A stretch of DNA of 64,000 nucleotides, taken from NCBI GenBank assembly GCA_013364255.1, contig CP054936.1, positions 1,674,001 through 1,738,000 on the forward strand, written 5' to 3'. Positions within the stretch are counted from its first letter, which is position 1. Each line of letters begins with the position of its first letter. The stretch is from Streptomyces seoulensis (GTDB lineage: Bacteria; Actinomycetota; Actinomycetes; Streptomycetales; Streptomycetaceae). Below are positions 1-8,124 of this stretch, piece after piece. A program made the translations under genes and the position numbers. The notes under the pieces are model-generated. The model ran no database searches. It worked only from the letters and a program-made list of their open reading frames with translations, and was not told the origin of the DNA.

Positions 1-2
1 CC

Positions 3-938
3 GCCGCCCTGTTCGCCGGCCGGCTCGACACCCTGGTGATCCACAACGTGGACGCCGACCAGCGGCTCCTCACCGGGGCCTGGCAGGTCCTCAACGAGCT
101 CAAGGGCGCCCGGGTCGCCCGGCAGATCGGGCTCGGCAACATCGGCGACAGCCACGCCGGACTGCTGGCCGAGCTGGACGGGGTGGACGTGGTGGAGAAC
201 TCGGTCGAGAGCGTGCTGCTCAGCGAGACCGTGGAGAAGGCGATCAAGGAGTCGGGCGCCCATCTGTACTACTACGACGTCATCAGGACGGCCCGGCAGA
301 TGGGCCTCGACCTGAGCTCGCCCAACGAGCTGAACGGCCTCATCTACACCATGGGCACCGTCTTCGGCAGCGCTGACGGGACGTCGTCCAACTCCTCGAT
401 GATCAGCAGCAGTTCGTCGTCCGACACCCAGGTGGCCAATCTCAAGGACTTCGGCGGCGGCCCCGACCACCCGGACTTCGCGGGGGACGACGAGTACGGG
501 GCGATGGGCAAGATCGACCAGTGGCGGAAGCAGCAGAGCTCCGGCCAGAGCAACGACACCTCGTTCGCGCTGCGCCCCGGGCTCCACACGTGGCTGGTCG
601 GCCTCTGCGAGGGGAACGCCGCCGACACCCTGCGCGGCGGCATCGTGAAGGCCGCCCAGGAGGAGGGCCGTTCGGTGGACCAGGCGTTCATCCGGGAGTG
701 GCTGCTGAGCCAGGGCCACGTCACCGCCGACGACCTCACCTCGGTGAAGGTGCCGTCCCGGGTGGGACTCAAGCGGCGTTACATCGGCATGCCGCTGATG
801 GAGGCCCTGGTCGCGCTGTTCGGAGTGAAGAACTGCGACTGGAAGTGGTCCATCCAGCTGGTGCAGCTGATGTTCAGCGACGCGGAGACGTGGGACTTCG
901 CGCTGCGGTTCGGGGCGGACGAGATCGTCCAGCAGTGA
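3..938 (+). CDS. aldo/keto-reductase-like protein, 5' truncated by window edge
   Basis: The frame is open from base 3, so the true start lies to the left and at least 311 residues remain. The first visible stretch (LDTLVIHN, then GAWQVLNELKGARVARQIGLGN, then VVENSVES) follows the order of strands in aldo/keto reductases: a 'D-x-x-x-I-H' strand, a helix, 'G-K-V-R-x-I-G-V-S-N', then the 'N-Q-V-E' strand. The resemblance is weak. The catalytic Asp/Tyr/Lys region would be in the missing part, so activity cannot be judged. A serine-rich stretch (about residues 120-135) and a long helical C-terminus are unusual for the family. The gene ends in a strong hairpin and converges with an MFS gene. It could instead be an uncharacterised TIM-barrel protein from a cluster to the left. 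Confidence 0.45.
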   Translation, partial: AALFAGRLDTLVIHNVDADQRLLTGAWQVLNELKGARVARQIGLGNIGDSHAGLLAELDGVDVVENSVESVLLSETVEKAIKESGAHLYYYDVIRTARQMGLDLSSPNELNGLIYTMGTVFGSADGTSSNSSMISSSSSSDTQVANLKDFGGGPDHPDFAGDDEYGAMGKIDQWRKQQSSGQSNDTSFALRPGLHTWLVGLCEGNAADTLRGGIVKAAQEEGRSVDQAFIREWLLSQGHVTADDLTSVKVPSRVGLKRRYIGMPLMEALVALFGVKNCDWKWSIQLVQLMFSDAETWDFALRFGADEIVQQ

Positions 939-973
939 GCCCGGCCGGTCCTCGGCGAGGAGTGTGCACGGCA

Positions 974-1002
974 ACGACCGCGGGCTCGGAGCCCGCGGTC
1001 GT
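974..1002. terminator. bidirectional hairpin terminator
   Basis: Perfect 14-bp arms (ACGACCGCGGGCTC and its complement) are separated by a single G. They lie in the 109-bp gap between two convergent genes. No T-tract follows, as is usual for actinobacterial terminators. Confidence 0.7.
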
Positions 1003-1047
1003 CGGGGCCGCCTGCCGGCGACCGTGTGCGAGGCAGCGCTCGTTCCG

Positions 1048-2469
1048 TCAGGCGGAGACCTCGGCGTCCTCGGGCCGCGGGACGAGGAAGGAGGCGCCGA
1101 ACGCGGCCACCACGACGACCGCTCCGATGATCATCGCCGTGACGTACCCGCCGGACGAGTCGCCGCCCGCCGGACTCCCCGCGACCTGCACGGCGGACAG
1201 CAGGGCGAAGCTCAGTCCGGCGCCCAGGCCGAACGCGGCCGAGACCAGTCCGGGCAGGAACCCGGGGTTCTCCTTCGGCGCGAGGACGACACCGAGCAGG
1301 TTCAGGACGATGTTGGCCACCCCCGCGTACGTCACGCCGAGCAGCACGGTGCAGGCGACCATCACCGGCATCGAGTGCACACCCGCGAGCGCCATGACCG
1401 CGATCACCACGGCACTGCCGGCCAGGCCCCAGCGCAGCATCCGCCGGTAGCCGAGGACCGGCGCCAGCCGTCCGGTGAACGGCCCCACCAGCCAGCCCAC
1501 CAGCGCGAATGGTGTCAGGAAGACCACCGAGGCCAGGCTCGAACCCATACCGAAGCCCACCGTGTCGTTCTGCACGAACGACATCAGCACGCCGTTGACG
1601 GTGGCGAAGACGCCGATCAGCGTCAACAGGGTGGTCAGCAGCGGCGCCCAGGTGGCGCGCCGGCGCAGGTCGTCGATCCGCACCAGGGGATGCGCGCCGC
1701 GCTTCTCGGTCCGCCAGAACAACGCGAACGCCGCCGCCGCGACGACCAGCAGGCCGATGGCCAGCGGCCAGTTCGCCGCACCCAGCTTCTCCGCCTGGTC
1801 GACGGCGACCAGCAGCGCCGCGACGCTCACCACGAGCGGGACCACGCCCGCCCAGTCCATCGGGGTCCCGGCGGACGGCCGGGACTCCGGGCAGCCCACC
1901 CGGACCAGCACCGCCGCGACGGCCGCGACGACCGCGATCACCCAGAAGATGCTGCGGTAGCCGTGGTGGTCGGCGAGCCAGCCGCCCACCAGCGCGTCCA
2001 CCCCGGCGATGCCGCCGTTGACGGCCGCGACCACGCCCATCAGCGTGCCGAACCGCTTGGGGTCGGTGACCTCGGAGCGCAGCATCAGCAGGGAGATCTG
2101 TACCACGGGCCCGCAGGCGCCCTGCACGGCCCGCGCGATGTCGAGGACGGCGATGTTCGGGGCCAGCGCCGCGAGCACCGTGCCCGCCGCCATGAGCACC
2201 AGCATCCACTGCAGGACGCGCTTGCGGCCCACGATGTCGCTGAAGCGGGGCAGGAACAGCGAGAACATCGCGGACGCGGTGAAGAACACGGTCTGCGACA
2301 GGCCGGTGTTCGCCTCGTCGGTGTGCAGTTCCCGGGCCATGGTGACCAGGGCCGGGCTGAGCATGCTCGCGTTGAGCTGGAAGGCCGTGCACGCGGCGAG
2401 CAGCGCCGTCATCAGCGCCGCCGTCCCGGCCGCCGCCTTCGCCGGCCGGGTCGTCAGGTCAGTGGTCAT
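1048..2469 (-). CDS. MFS transporter, probably for nucleosides or related compounds
   Basis: This 473-residue integral membrane protein is rich in hydrophobic segments from about residue 15 to the C-terminus. The length fits a 12-14 helix major facilitator. The loop 2-3 signature region reads RFSDIVGRKRVL, matching the G-x-x-x-D-R/K-x-G-R-R/K motif class, and the N-terminal half resembles DHA2 drug/metabolite exporters. It starts 9 bp after the stop of the nucleoside hydrolase gene, so the two are almost certainly one transcript. Import or export of a nucleoside, or of a base released by the hydrolase, is the natural inference; a drug-efflux role cannot be excluded. Expression is probably controlled by the divergent GntR protein. 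Confidence 0.8.
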   Translation of the reverse strand: MTTDLTTRPAKAAAGTAALMTALLAACTAFQLNASMLSPALVTMARELHTDEANTGLSQTVFFTASAMFSLFLPRFSDIVGRKRVLQWMLVLMAAGTVLAALAPNIAVLDIARAVQGACGPVVQISLLMLRSEVTDPKRFGTLMGVVAAVNGGIAGVDALVGGWLADHHGYRSIFWVIAVVAAVAAVLVRVGCPESRPSAGTPMDWAGVVPLVVSVAALLVAVDQAEKLGAANWPLAIGLLVVAAAAFALFWRTEKRGAHPLVRIDDLRRRATWAPLLTTLLTLIGVFATVNGVLMSFVQNDTVGFGMGSSLASVVFLTPFALVGWLVGPFTGRLAPVLGYRRMLRWGLAGSAVVIAVMALAGVHSMPVMVACTVLLGVTYAGVANIVLNLLGVVLAPKENPGFLPGLVSAAFGLGAGLSFALLSAVQVAGSPAGGDSSGGYVTAMIIGAVVVVAAFGASFLVPRPEDAEVSA

Positions 2470-2478
2470 CGCGCTGTC

Positions 2479-3450
2479 TCACTTCCGGACCTGGCAGAGC
2501 CGGTCGACGAGGAGGTCGGGGAAGGCGCCGTCGGTCTCCAGGACGACGGATGTGCGGGCGCCGGGCTGCTCGGGGTAGCCGAGGTAGAGGCCGCGGGTGT
2601 CCGCGACGAGGGCGCCGCGGGCCGCGCCGTCCGCGGTGTCGACGGTGACGTGCAGGCGCGGCGCGAGCTTCGGGGTGACCTCGCCGAGGGCGATGCCGGC
2701 CGCGAGCGGGTCGTGGCAGGCGGAGCCGCGGAAGGGCAGCGCGGTCTGCTCGTGGAAGGCGAAGTAGAAGTCGAGGATCTCGCCGGCGAGCCGGCTCACC
2801 GGCGTTCCGCCCGCGAGCAGCCGCTGCCGGTGCGCCTCGGTGAGGTTCTCCCGCATGGTCACGTCCAGCGGGACGAGGGTGAGGTCCCAGTCGGCGGCCA
2901 GCACCAGGGCGGCGGCCTCGGGGTCGTTGCCGATGTTGGCCTCGGCGACCGGGCTGATGTTGCCCGGGTGGTGGACGGCGCCGCCCATCACGGTGACGTG
3001 GGAGACCAGTTCCGGCAGCCGGGGCTCCCTGCGCAGGGCCAGCGCGAGGTTGGTCAGCGGAGCGGTGGCGAGGATGTGCAGGTTCCCGCCCGCTTCCCGG
3101 GCGGTGTCGATGATGAGGTCCGCGGCGTGCCGCGGGTCCAGCGCGGCGGAGGGCGCGGGCAGGGTGACGCCGCCGAGCCCTCCCTCACCGTGGACGAAGC
3201 TCGCCTCGGGCTTCACGTCGCCGCGGAGGGTGGCCGCGGCGCCCGCGGCGACGGGGATGTCGGTGCGGCCGGCGACCTGGAGTACCTGGAGGGTGTTGCG
3301 AGCGGCCTGCTCGGCGCTGGTGTTGCCCGCGACCGTGGTGACCGCGCGCAGGTCGACACCGGGTGTCTGGCACAGGTACATCAGCGCGACGGCGTCGTCG
3401 ACGCCGGTGTCGCAGTCCATGAGCAGCGGACGTGATGCGAGGACGGACAT
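2479..3450 (-). CDS. inosine/uridine-type nucleoside N-ribohydrolase
   Basis: This 323-residue enzyme of the nucleoside hydrolase fold should cleave the N-glycosidic bond of ribonucleosides to give base and ribose. The Ca2+-binding N-terminal motif is present (DCDTGVDDAVAL, matching D-x-D-x-x-x-D-D), as is the conserved T-T-V-A-G-N strand. A C-terminal aspartate region with a His (GSACHDPLAAG) matches the fourth Ca2+ ligand region. The ATG at 3450 has a GAAAGAG ribosome-binding site. An upstream in-frame start at 3480 is less likely because the family begins close to the D-T-D motif. It is the first gene of a two-gene unit with the MFS transporter, and a 17-bp palindrome lies about 60 bp upstream. 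Substrate range cannot be read from the sequence. Confidence 0.9.
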   Translation of the reverse strand: MSVLASRPLLMDCDTGVDDAVALMYLCQTPGVDLRAVTTVAGNTSAEQAARNTLQVLQVAGRTDIPVAAGAAATLRGDVKPEASFVHGEGGLGGVTLPAPSAALDPRHAADLIIDTAREAGGNLHILATAPLTNLALALRREPRLPELVSHVTVMGGAVHHPGNISPVAEANIGNDPEAAALVLAADWDLTLVPLDVTMRENLTEAHRQRLLAGGTPVSRLAGEILDFYFAFHEQTALPFRGSACHDPLAAGIALGEVTPKLAPRLHVTVDTADGAARGALVADTRGLYLGYPEQPGARTSVVLETDGAFPDLLVDRLCQVRK

Positions 3451-3510
3451 GTCGGCTCTTTCAGGGAGACTCGGGGCCACGCGGAGGCGTCACCCGTGGA
3501 ACAGCCCCTC

Positions 3511-3527
3511 AAGTTGTCTGACAACTT
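3511..3527. promoter_or_regulatory. operator 1 of the GntR regulator (hydrolase side)
   Basis: A perfect 17-bp palindrome, AAGTTGTC-T-GACAACTT, lies about 60 bp upstream of the nucleoside hydrolase start. It shares the core TGTC-W-GACA with the second palindrome at 3723-3739, which sits beside the GntR gene. That pairing is the basis for calling both GntR operators. Confidence 0.7.
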
Positions 3528-3722
3528 TCGGAGGGCTGGCGAGAGGGTAGGCACGGCCTCGCCGTGAGCACAAGGGTGATGCCGCACACGTCGTCTTCCC
3601 GTATCGGCGGGGAGTGGGCGCAGTTCACGTGGGCGGAGGGTGAGTTCCCGGAGCGGAGGAGGCAGCGGGACGGCCGACGCTCCTGCGGGCTATTCTTGAC
3701 CGAGTCGGACGCCGGACCGGGA

Positions 3723-3739
3723 TATATGTCAGACATATA
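3723..3739. promoter_or_regulatory. operator 2 of the GntR regulator (autoregulatory)
   Basis: A perfect palindrome, TATATGTC-A-GACATATA, ends 12 bp before the GntR start codon and abuts the ribosome-binding site GGGGAG. Bound protein here should block its own transcription or translation start. The AT-rich arms stand out in this GC-rich region. Confidence 0.7.
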
Positions 3740-3751
3740 AGGGGAGCCTTG

Positions 3752-4504
3752 ATGCCTCAGCAGGGAGACCGCCGCCACTCACCCCGCGTCGAGCTCTACC
3801 AGCGCATCGTCGCGGCCATCGACGACGGCACCTTCCCCCCGGGCGCCCGGCTGCCCTCCGAACCCGCCCTCGCCGTACGGCTCGGCGTCAGCCGCCCGGC
3901 CCTGCGCGAGGTGCTGATCCTGCTGCAGGAGGACGGCGTCATCACCCGCCGGCAGGGCTCCGGCAGCACCGTGAACCAGCTGCCGCCCGCACCGGGTCTG
4001 GAGCGTCTGCTCCCCGTCGAGACGCTGCTCGGCCCCGGGGCCGTACGCTGCCGCCGCCTCGCGGTAGAACTGGAGGAGCCCACGGACTTCTCCGGCTTTC
4101 ACCTGCGCCTGGCGCCCTCGGCACGCACCTGCTTCTGGGAGACGGTCGTCGACGTCGACGGCGCCCCGGCGTGTTTCGCGCACGAGTGGGCGGCCGACGC
4201 GGAGACCCTGCGCACCGTCGACCCGGCCCTGGCCGCGGCGGTCGGCGCCGGACCCGCCGCACCGGACCGGACGGCCACCATGCTCTCCGTCCTCCTCGAC
4301 GCCGCCGGCGTGCCGATGGCGTCCCGCAGCACCCTGGGCGCCACCGTGCTCGGCAAGGAACGCGGTGCGGCGATCTCCCGGCCCGCGGAGACACCGGCAC
4401 TCCTGCTCACCCAGACCGTCTCCGTCTCGGGCCGGCCGGTGCTGGCCGCCAAGTACCTGTTCCCGGCCGGGGCCCCGCTGCTGCACCTGGCGCCGCGCCG
4501 CTGA
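3752..4504 (+). CDS. GntR-family (HutC-like) transcriptional regulator
   Basis: This 250-residue protein has an N-terminal winged helix (about residues 10-75; LPSEPALAVRLGVSRPALREVL is the recognition region) and a C-terminal UTRA-like effector domain (about 90-245). The domain order is that of HutC-type GntR repressors, whose UTRA domain binds a small molecule. ATG at 3752 follows GGGGAG; a TTG immediately before it is less likely. The gene is divergent from the nucleoside hydrolase/MFS unit. Matching 17-bp palindromes in front of both units suggest it represses both and is relieved by a nucleoside or breakdown product. The effector identity is inferred only from the neighbours. Confidence 0.88.
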   Translation: MPQQGDRRHSPRVELYQRIVAAIDDGTFPPGARLPSEPALAVRLGVSRPALREVLILLQEDGVITRRQGSGSTVNQLPPAPGLERLLPVETLLGPGAVRCRRLAVELEEPTDFSGFHLRLAPSARTCFWETVVDVDGAPACFAHEWAADAETLRTVDPALAAAVGAGPAAPDRTATMLSVLLDAAGVPMASRSTLGATVLGKERGAAISRPAETPALLLTQTVSVSGRPVLAAKYLFPAGAPLLHLAPRR

Positions 4505-4560
4505 CCTCGGCGGGCATGCGCCGGGCGGGGGCCGGCCGTCCGGCGGGCGAGGGCGTGCCC

Positions 4561-5109
4561 TTACGTGCGAGCGTCGCGCGGCCCGCGTGCGACGAGCGGT
4601 CGGCCGCCGTCCTCCGGCAGGACGACGACGTACCGCCACGAGCCGTCCTCGACGCGGGCCACGCCGATCGTCGCGGCGGCGTCGAGAGCGTCACAGACGG
4701 GTCCCACCCCGTCGGTCAGCTCGTCGCGCCGCACGTAGTGCCTCGCCGAGGTCGCCGCCGGGCCGGTGATCCACGACGCGACCCTCGCGCCCTCGCGGAG
4801 CGCGGTGAGGAGGTCGTCGCGGACCCGCCCCGGAGCGGCGGCCCGCACCCTGTCGTGGAGGCGTTCCTGTGCGCACGGCTCCGTCGGGGCGGCTTCGGCC
4901 TGCCGGCGGCACCGCCGACACGCGTGCGGGGCGGCGGGATCGAACCGGTGCAGACAGCGGGTGGTGTGCCGTGCCGCGATCCCGCACAGGGTCCCGCGCG
5001 CGCCGACCGCGTGCTCGACGCCAGGAGCGCCGTTCACCTCACAGGCGCCGAAGCGGGCCGGCTCGCGCGCCGCGGCGAACGACCAGCCGTCGGCCGGGAC
5101 GTCGATCAC
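4561..5109 (-). CDS. hypothetical protein with Cys/His cluster
   Basis: I do not recognise a named family. The frame gives a 182-residue protein from a GTG at 5109 to a TAA stop. Four cysteines and several histidines cluster at about residues 45-70 (CGIAARHTTRC, then HACRRC), which could bind zinc. The C-terminal half is a compact alpha/beta stretch ending VARVEDGSWRYVVVLPEDGGRP. Third-position GC and amino-acid composition support coding. The start is uncertain because no clear ribosome-binding site precedes 5109. It lies downstream of the glycine betaine transporter genes on the same strand, separated by 98 bp, with no obvious functional tie. Confidence 0.55.
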   Translation of the reverse strand: MIDVPADGWSFAAAREPARFGACEVNGAPGVEHAVGARGTLCGIAARHTTRCLHRFDPAAPHACRRCRRQAEAAPTEPCAQERLHDRVRAAAPGRVRDDLLTALREGARVASWITGPAATSARHYVRRDELTDGVGPVCDALDAAATIGVARVEDGSWRYVVVLPEDGGRPLVARGPRDART

Positions 5110-5207
5110 GCGGTCGAGCTTGCCACAGTCGTTCCCCGAGGACGCCACCCACCCGGTCGGCGACCGGCCCGCACGGCGTCGCCGCCGGGCCGAGGTCCGG
5201 CCGTCGG

Positions 5208-6164
5208 TCAGGACAGCCAGCGCTTCCACACCTCCGGGTGGCCCCGCACCCACGTGCGCGCTGCGTCCTGCGGGCTCATCCTCTGATCGGCGATCATCAG
5301 CGAGACCTCGTTCTGGTCCTCGGTGGTCCACCGGAACTTCTTCAGGAAGGCGGCCGCCTTGCCGCCGGACTTGGCGAAGTCCGCGTTGAGGAACTTCTTC
5401 AGCGGCGTGTGCGGGTAGGCGCAGGCCACCTTCGCCGGGTCCGCGTCGCACCCCTCCTTGTACGGCGGCAGCCTCACCTCCGTCATGGGGACCTTCTTCG
5501 ACAGCCACTGGGGCGTGTACCAGTACGTCAGGAAGGGCTTCTCGTCCTTGGCGAACTGTTTCATCTGGGTGATCTGCGCCGCCTCGGAACCGGCGAACAC
5601 CACCTGGTAGTCCAGCTTCAGATTGGCCACCAGCGCCTTGTCGTTGGTGACGTAGGACGGGGAGCCGTCCATCAGCTGGCCCTTGCCGCCGCTCTCCGCG
5701 GTGCGGAACAGGGAGGCGTACTTGTCGAGGTTGCGCCAGTCGGTGATGTCGGGGTGCCGCTTCGCCAGGTACGTCGGCACGAACCAGCCGATGTGGCCGG
5801 TCACCCCGAGTTCGCCCGCGTCGGTGATGGTCTTCTTGTCCGCGACGTACCGCTTCTCCTGGTCGGGGTGGCCCCAGTCCTCCAGGAGGGCGTCGACCCG
5901 GCCCTGGCTGAGCGCGTCCCAGGCCGGCACCTCGTCGACCTGCACCGTGTCGACGCGGTAGCCCAGCTCGTGCTCCAGGACGTACTGCGCGACGGCCACA
6001 TTGGACTGCGCGCCCACCCAGGACTGCACGGACAGGGTGACGGTCTTCGAGCCCCGCGCGTTGGCGAACGGGCTGGCCTGCTTGGTCATGTCGGCGGCGC
6101 CGCAGCCGGCGGTCAGGCCCAGCGCGGCGACGGCGGCGACCAGGGCGGTGGTACGGAACCGCAT
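5208..6164 (-). CDS. proX: glycine betaine/proline ABC transporter substrate-binding lipoprotein
   Basis: This 318-residue extracytoplasmic binding protein carries a lipoprotein signal with lipobox LTAGC at about residues 17-21. The rest matches the OpuAC/ProX fold, with scattered aromatic residues that build the cation-pi box for quaternary amines (for example GHIGWFVP and PFLTYWYTPQW). It is the last gene of the choline/betaine operon, one base after the permease stop, and should deliver glycine betaine or choline to that permease for osmoprotection. The upstream IS insertion in betA may reduce its expression. The symbol is by analogy; OpuAC would be equally apt. Confidence 0.9.
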   Translation of the reverse strand: MRFRTTALVAAVAALGLTAGCGAADMTKQASPFANARGSKTVTLSVQSWVGAQSNVAVAQYVLEHELGYRVDTVQVDEVPAWDALSQGRVDALLEDWGHPDQEKRYVADKKTITDAGELGVTGHIGWFVPTYLAKRHPDITDWRNLDKYASLFRTAESGGKGQLMDGSPSYVTNDKALVANLKLDYQVVFAGSEAAQITQMKQFAKDEKPFLTYWYTPQWLSKKVPMTEVRLPPYKEGCDADPAKVACAYPHTPLKKFLNADFAKSGGKAAAFLKKFRWTTEDQNEVSLMIADQRMSPQDAARTWVRGHPEVWKRWLS

Positions 6165-6165
6165 G

Positions 6166-8124
6166 TCAGGCTCCCTTCCTCACGTGGCGCTCCACCGGCT
6201 GGGTCACCCGGTCGAGCATCAGACCCAGGCACACGATGGCCGCGCCGGCCACCAGACCGGTCGCCAGGTCGCCCTGGGCGAGGCCGAACACCACGTTGTA
6301 GCCGAGCGCTCCGCCGCCGACGAGGCCGCCGACGACGACCACGGCGAGCACGAGCACCACGCACTGGTTGACGGCGAGCAGCAGGGCGCGCCGGGCGAGC
6401 GGCAGTTGCACCTGCCACAGCTGCTGGGCGCCGGTCGCCCCCAGCGAGCGCGCCGCCTCCAGCGCGCCCGGATCGACCTGGCGCAGCCCCTGGCCGACGA
6501 TGCGGATGACGGCGGGCAGGGCGTAGACCACGGCGGCGGCCGCGGCGGGGGCGCGGCCGACGCCGAACAGCGCCACGACCGGGATCAGGTACACGAACTG
6601 CGGCATGGTCTGGCAGACGTCGAGCACCGGGCGCAGCATCCGTTCGCATCGGGCGCTGCGGGCGGCGGCCACGGCGGCGCCGAAGCCGATCACCAGGGTG
6701 ACGGCCACCGCGGCCAGCACCTGGGAGAGCGTGTCGAGGGACGGCTTCCACACCCCGAGGACGCCGATCGCCGCCATGGCCAGCGTCGCGGTGAGCGCGG
6801 TGCGCCAGGTGCCGATCAGCCAGGCCACCGCCGCGACGACGAGGAGCAGGGCCCACCAGGGCAGCCCTTGCAGGCCGTCGCGGATCGGGTCCAGCACCCA
6901 GGTGGTGAAGTGGGCGGCCCAGTCGGCGGTGCCGCCGACGACGGGGACCCCGCTGTAGAGGTGGTCGACCATCCAGTCCTTTGCGGTGTTCACCGGCGCC
7001 GCGATGTCGGCGACCCAGCCGCCCGGCCAGGTCAGGGCGCCCGTGAGCCGGCCGAGCAGGACCACGGCGGCCAGGACCGCGGCCAGGACGGCGCGGCGGG
7101 CCGCCGTCCGCCCCGGTGCGGCTTCGGCGCCCTCGCCCAGGCGTTCGCCGACGGCGGCGGTGACGCGGTCGAGCACGACGGCGAGCAGCACGATGGGGAT
7201 GCCGGCCGCCAGCGCGGCGCCCACGTCGACGGAGGCCAGCGCCTGGTAGACGCGGTCGCCGAGGCCGCCGGCGCCGATCATGGACGCGATCACCGCCATG
7301 GAGAGCGCCATCATGATCGTCTGGTTGACGCCCAGCATGATCTCCTTGCGGGCGAGCGGCAGCCGGGCGGTCAGCAGCCGCTGCCGGAAGGTGGCGCCGA
7401 GCGATGCCACCGCCTCCATCACCCCGGGGTCGGCGGCCCGCAGACCGAGCGAGGTCAGCCGTGCCATGGGCGGGGCCGCGTACACGACGGTGGCGAGGAC
7501 GGCCGCGGGCACGCCGATGCCGAAGACCAGGACGACGGGCAGCAGGTAGGCGAAGGCGGGGAGCACCTGCATGGTGTCCAGGACGGGGCGCAGGGCCCGG
7601 TCGAGGCGGTCGGAGAGTCCGGCGGCGAGTCCGAGGAGCATGCCGAGGGCGAGGGAGGCGAGGACGGCGACGACCATGAGCGCGAGGGTCTGCATGGTCG
7701 GCACCCACATGCCGAGCGCGCCGCAGGCGAGGAAGGCGGCGGCGGTGCCGGCGGCGAGGCGGACGCCGGCCACGCGCCAGGCGACGAGGGCGCCGAAGAC
7801 CGTGACGCCGGCCCAGCCGGCGGCCAGCAGGGTCAGGTAGACGGCGCGGACGCAGAGGACGACCGCGTTGCTGACGTAGCCGAAGAAGTACAGGAACAGG
7901 GGGTGGCTGTCCCGGTTGTCGACGACCCAGTCGCTCGCGGAGGCGAGTGGTCCGGAGAGGTCGACGGTGAGGGCGTGCGGCCAGGCGGCGCCTGGCCAGC
8001 GGGCGGCGGCCCAGGGGGCGAGGACGGCGGCGAACAGGGCCAGCAGGAGGAGCTTGCCCAGGGCCCGGCTGCGCAGCAGGCGGTCGGCGCCGAGGCGGGA
8101 GGCGGGGACGGAGAGCGTGGCCAT
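6166..8124 (-). CDS. proW: glycine betaine ABC transporter permease, duplicated two-domain form
   Basis: This 652-residue membrane protein contains two complete binding-protein-dependent permease domains in tandem. Each has the cytoplasmic EAA loop: one reads GVMEAVASLGATFRQRL (N-terminal half) and the other GALEAARSLGATGAQQL (C-terminal half). Each half is followed by a similar hydrophobic block ending in a 'D-R-V-T' helix. ProW is normally one domain of about 300-350 residues, so one chain here probably supplies both halves of the channel. ATG at 8124 overlaps the TGA of the ATPase gene (ATGA), which implies translational coupling. It works with the ATPase upstream and the lipoprotein downstream. 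Confidence 0.9.
   Translation of the reverse strand: MATLSVPASRLGADRLLRSRALGKLLLLALFAAVLAPWAAARWPGAAWPHALTVDLSGPLASASDWVVDNRDSHPLFLYFFGYVSNAVVLCVRAVYLTLLAAGWAGVTVFGALVAWRVAGVRLAAGTAAAFLACGALGMWVPTMQTLALMVVAVLASLALGMLLGLAAGLSDRLDRALRPVLDTMQVLPAFAYLLPVVLVFGIGVPAAVLATVVYAAPPMARLTSLGLRAADPGVMEAVASLGATFRQRLLTARLPLARKEIMLGVNQTIMMALSMAVIASMIGAGGLGDRVYQALASVDVGAALAAGIPIVLLAVVLDRVTAAVGERLGEGAEAAPGRTAARRAVLAAVLAAVVLLGRLTGALTWPGGWVADIAAPVNTAKDWMVDHLYSGVPVVGGTADWAAHFTTWVLDPIRDGLQGLPWWALLLVVAAVAWLIGTWRTALTATLAMAAIGVLGVWKPSLDTLSQVLAAVAVTLVIGFGAAVAAARSARCERMLRPVLDVCQTMPQFVYLIPVVALFGVGRAPAAAAAVVYALPAVIRIVGQGLRQVDPGALEAARSLGATGAQQLWQVQLPLARRALLLAVNQCVVLVLAVVVVGGLVGGGALGYNVVFGLAQGDLATGLVAGAAIVCLGLMLDRVTQPVERHVRKGA

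Noticed and set aside
521..3435. Long open frames on the plus strand over the MFS and hydrolase genes
   Set aside because: Their composition is Arg/Gly/Ala/His-rich and without domains. They are antisense shadows of the GC-rich genes on the minus strand.
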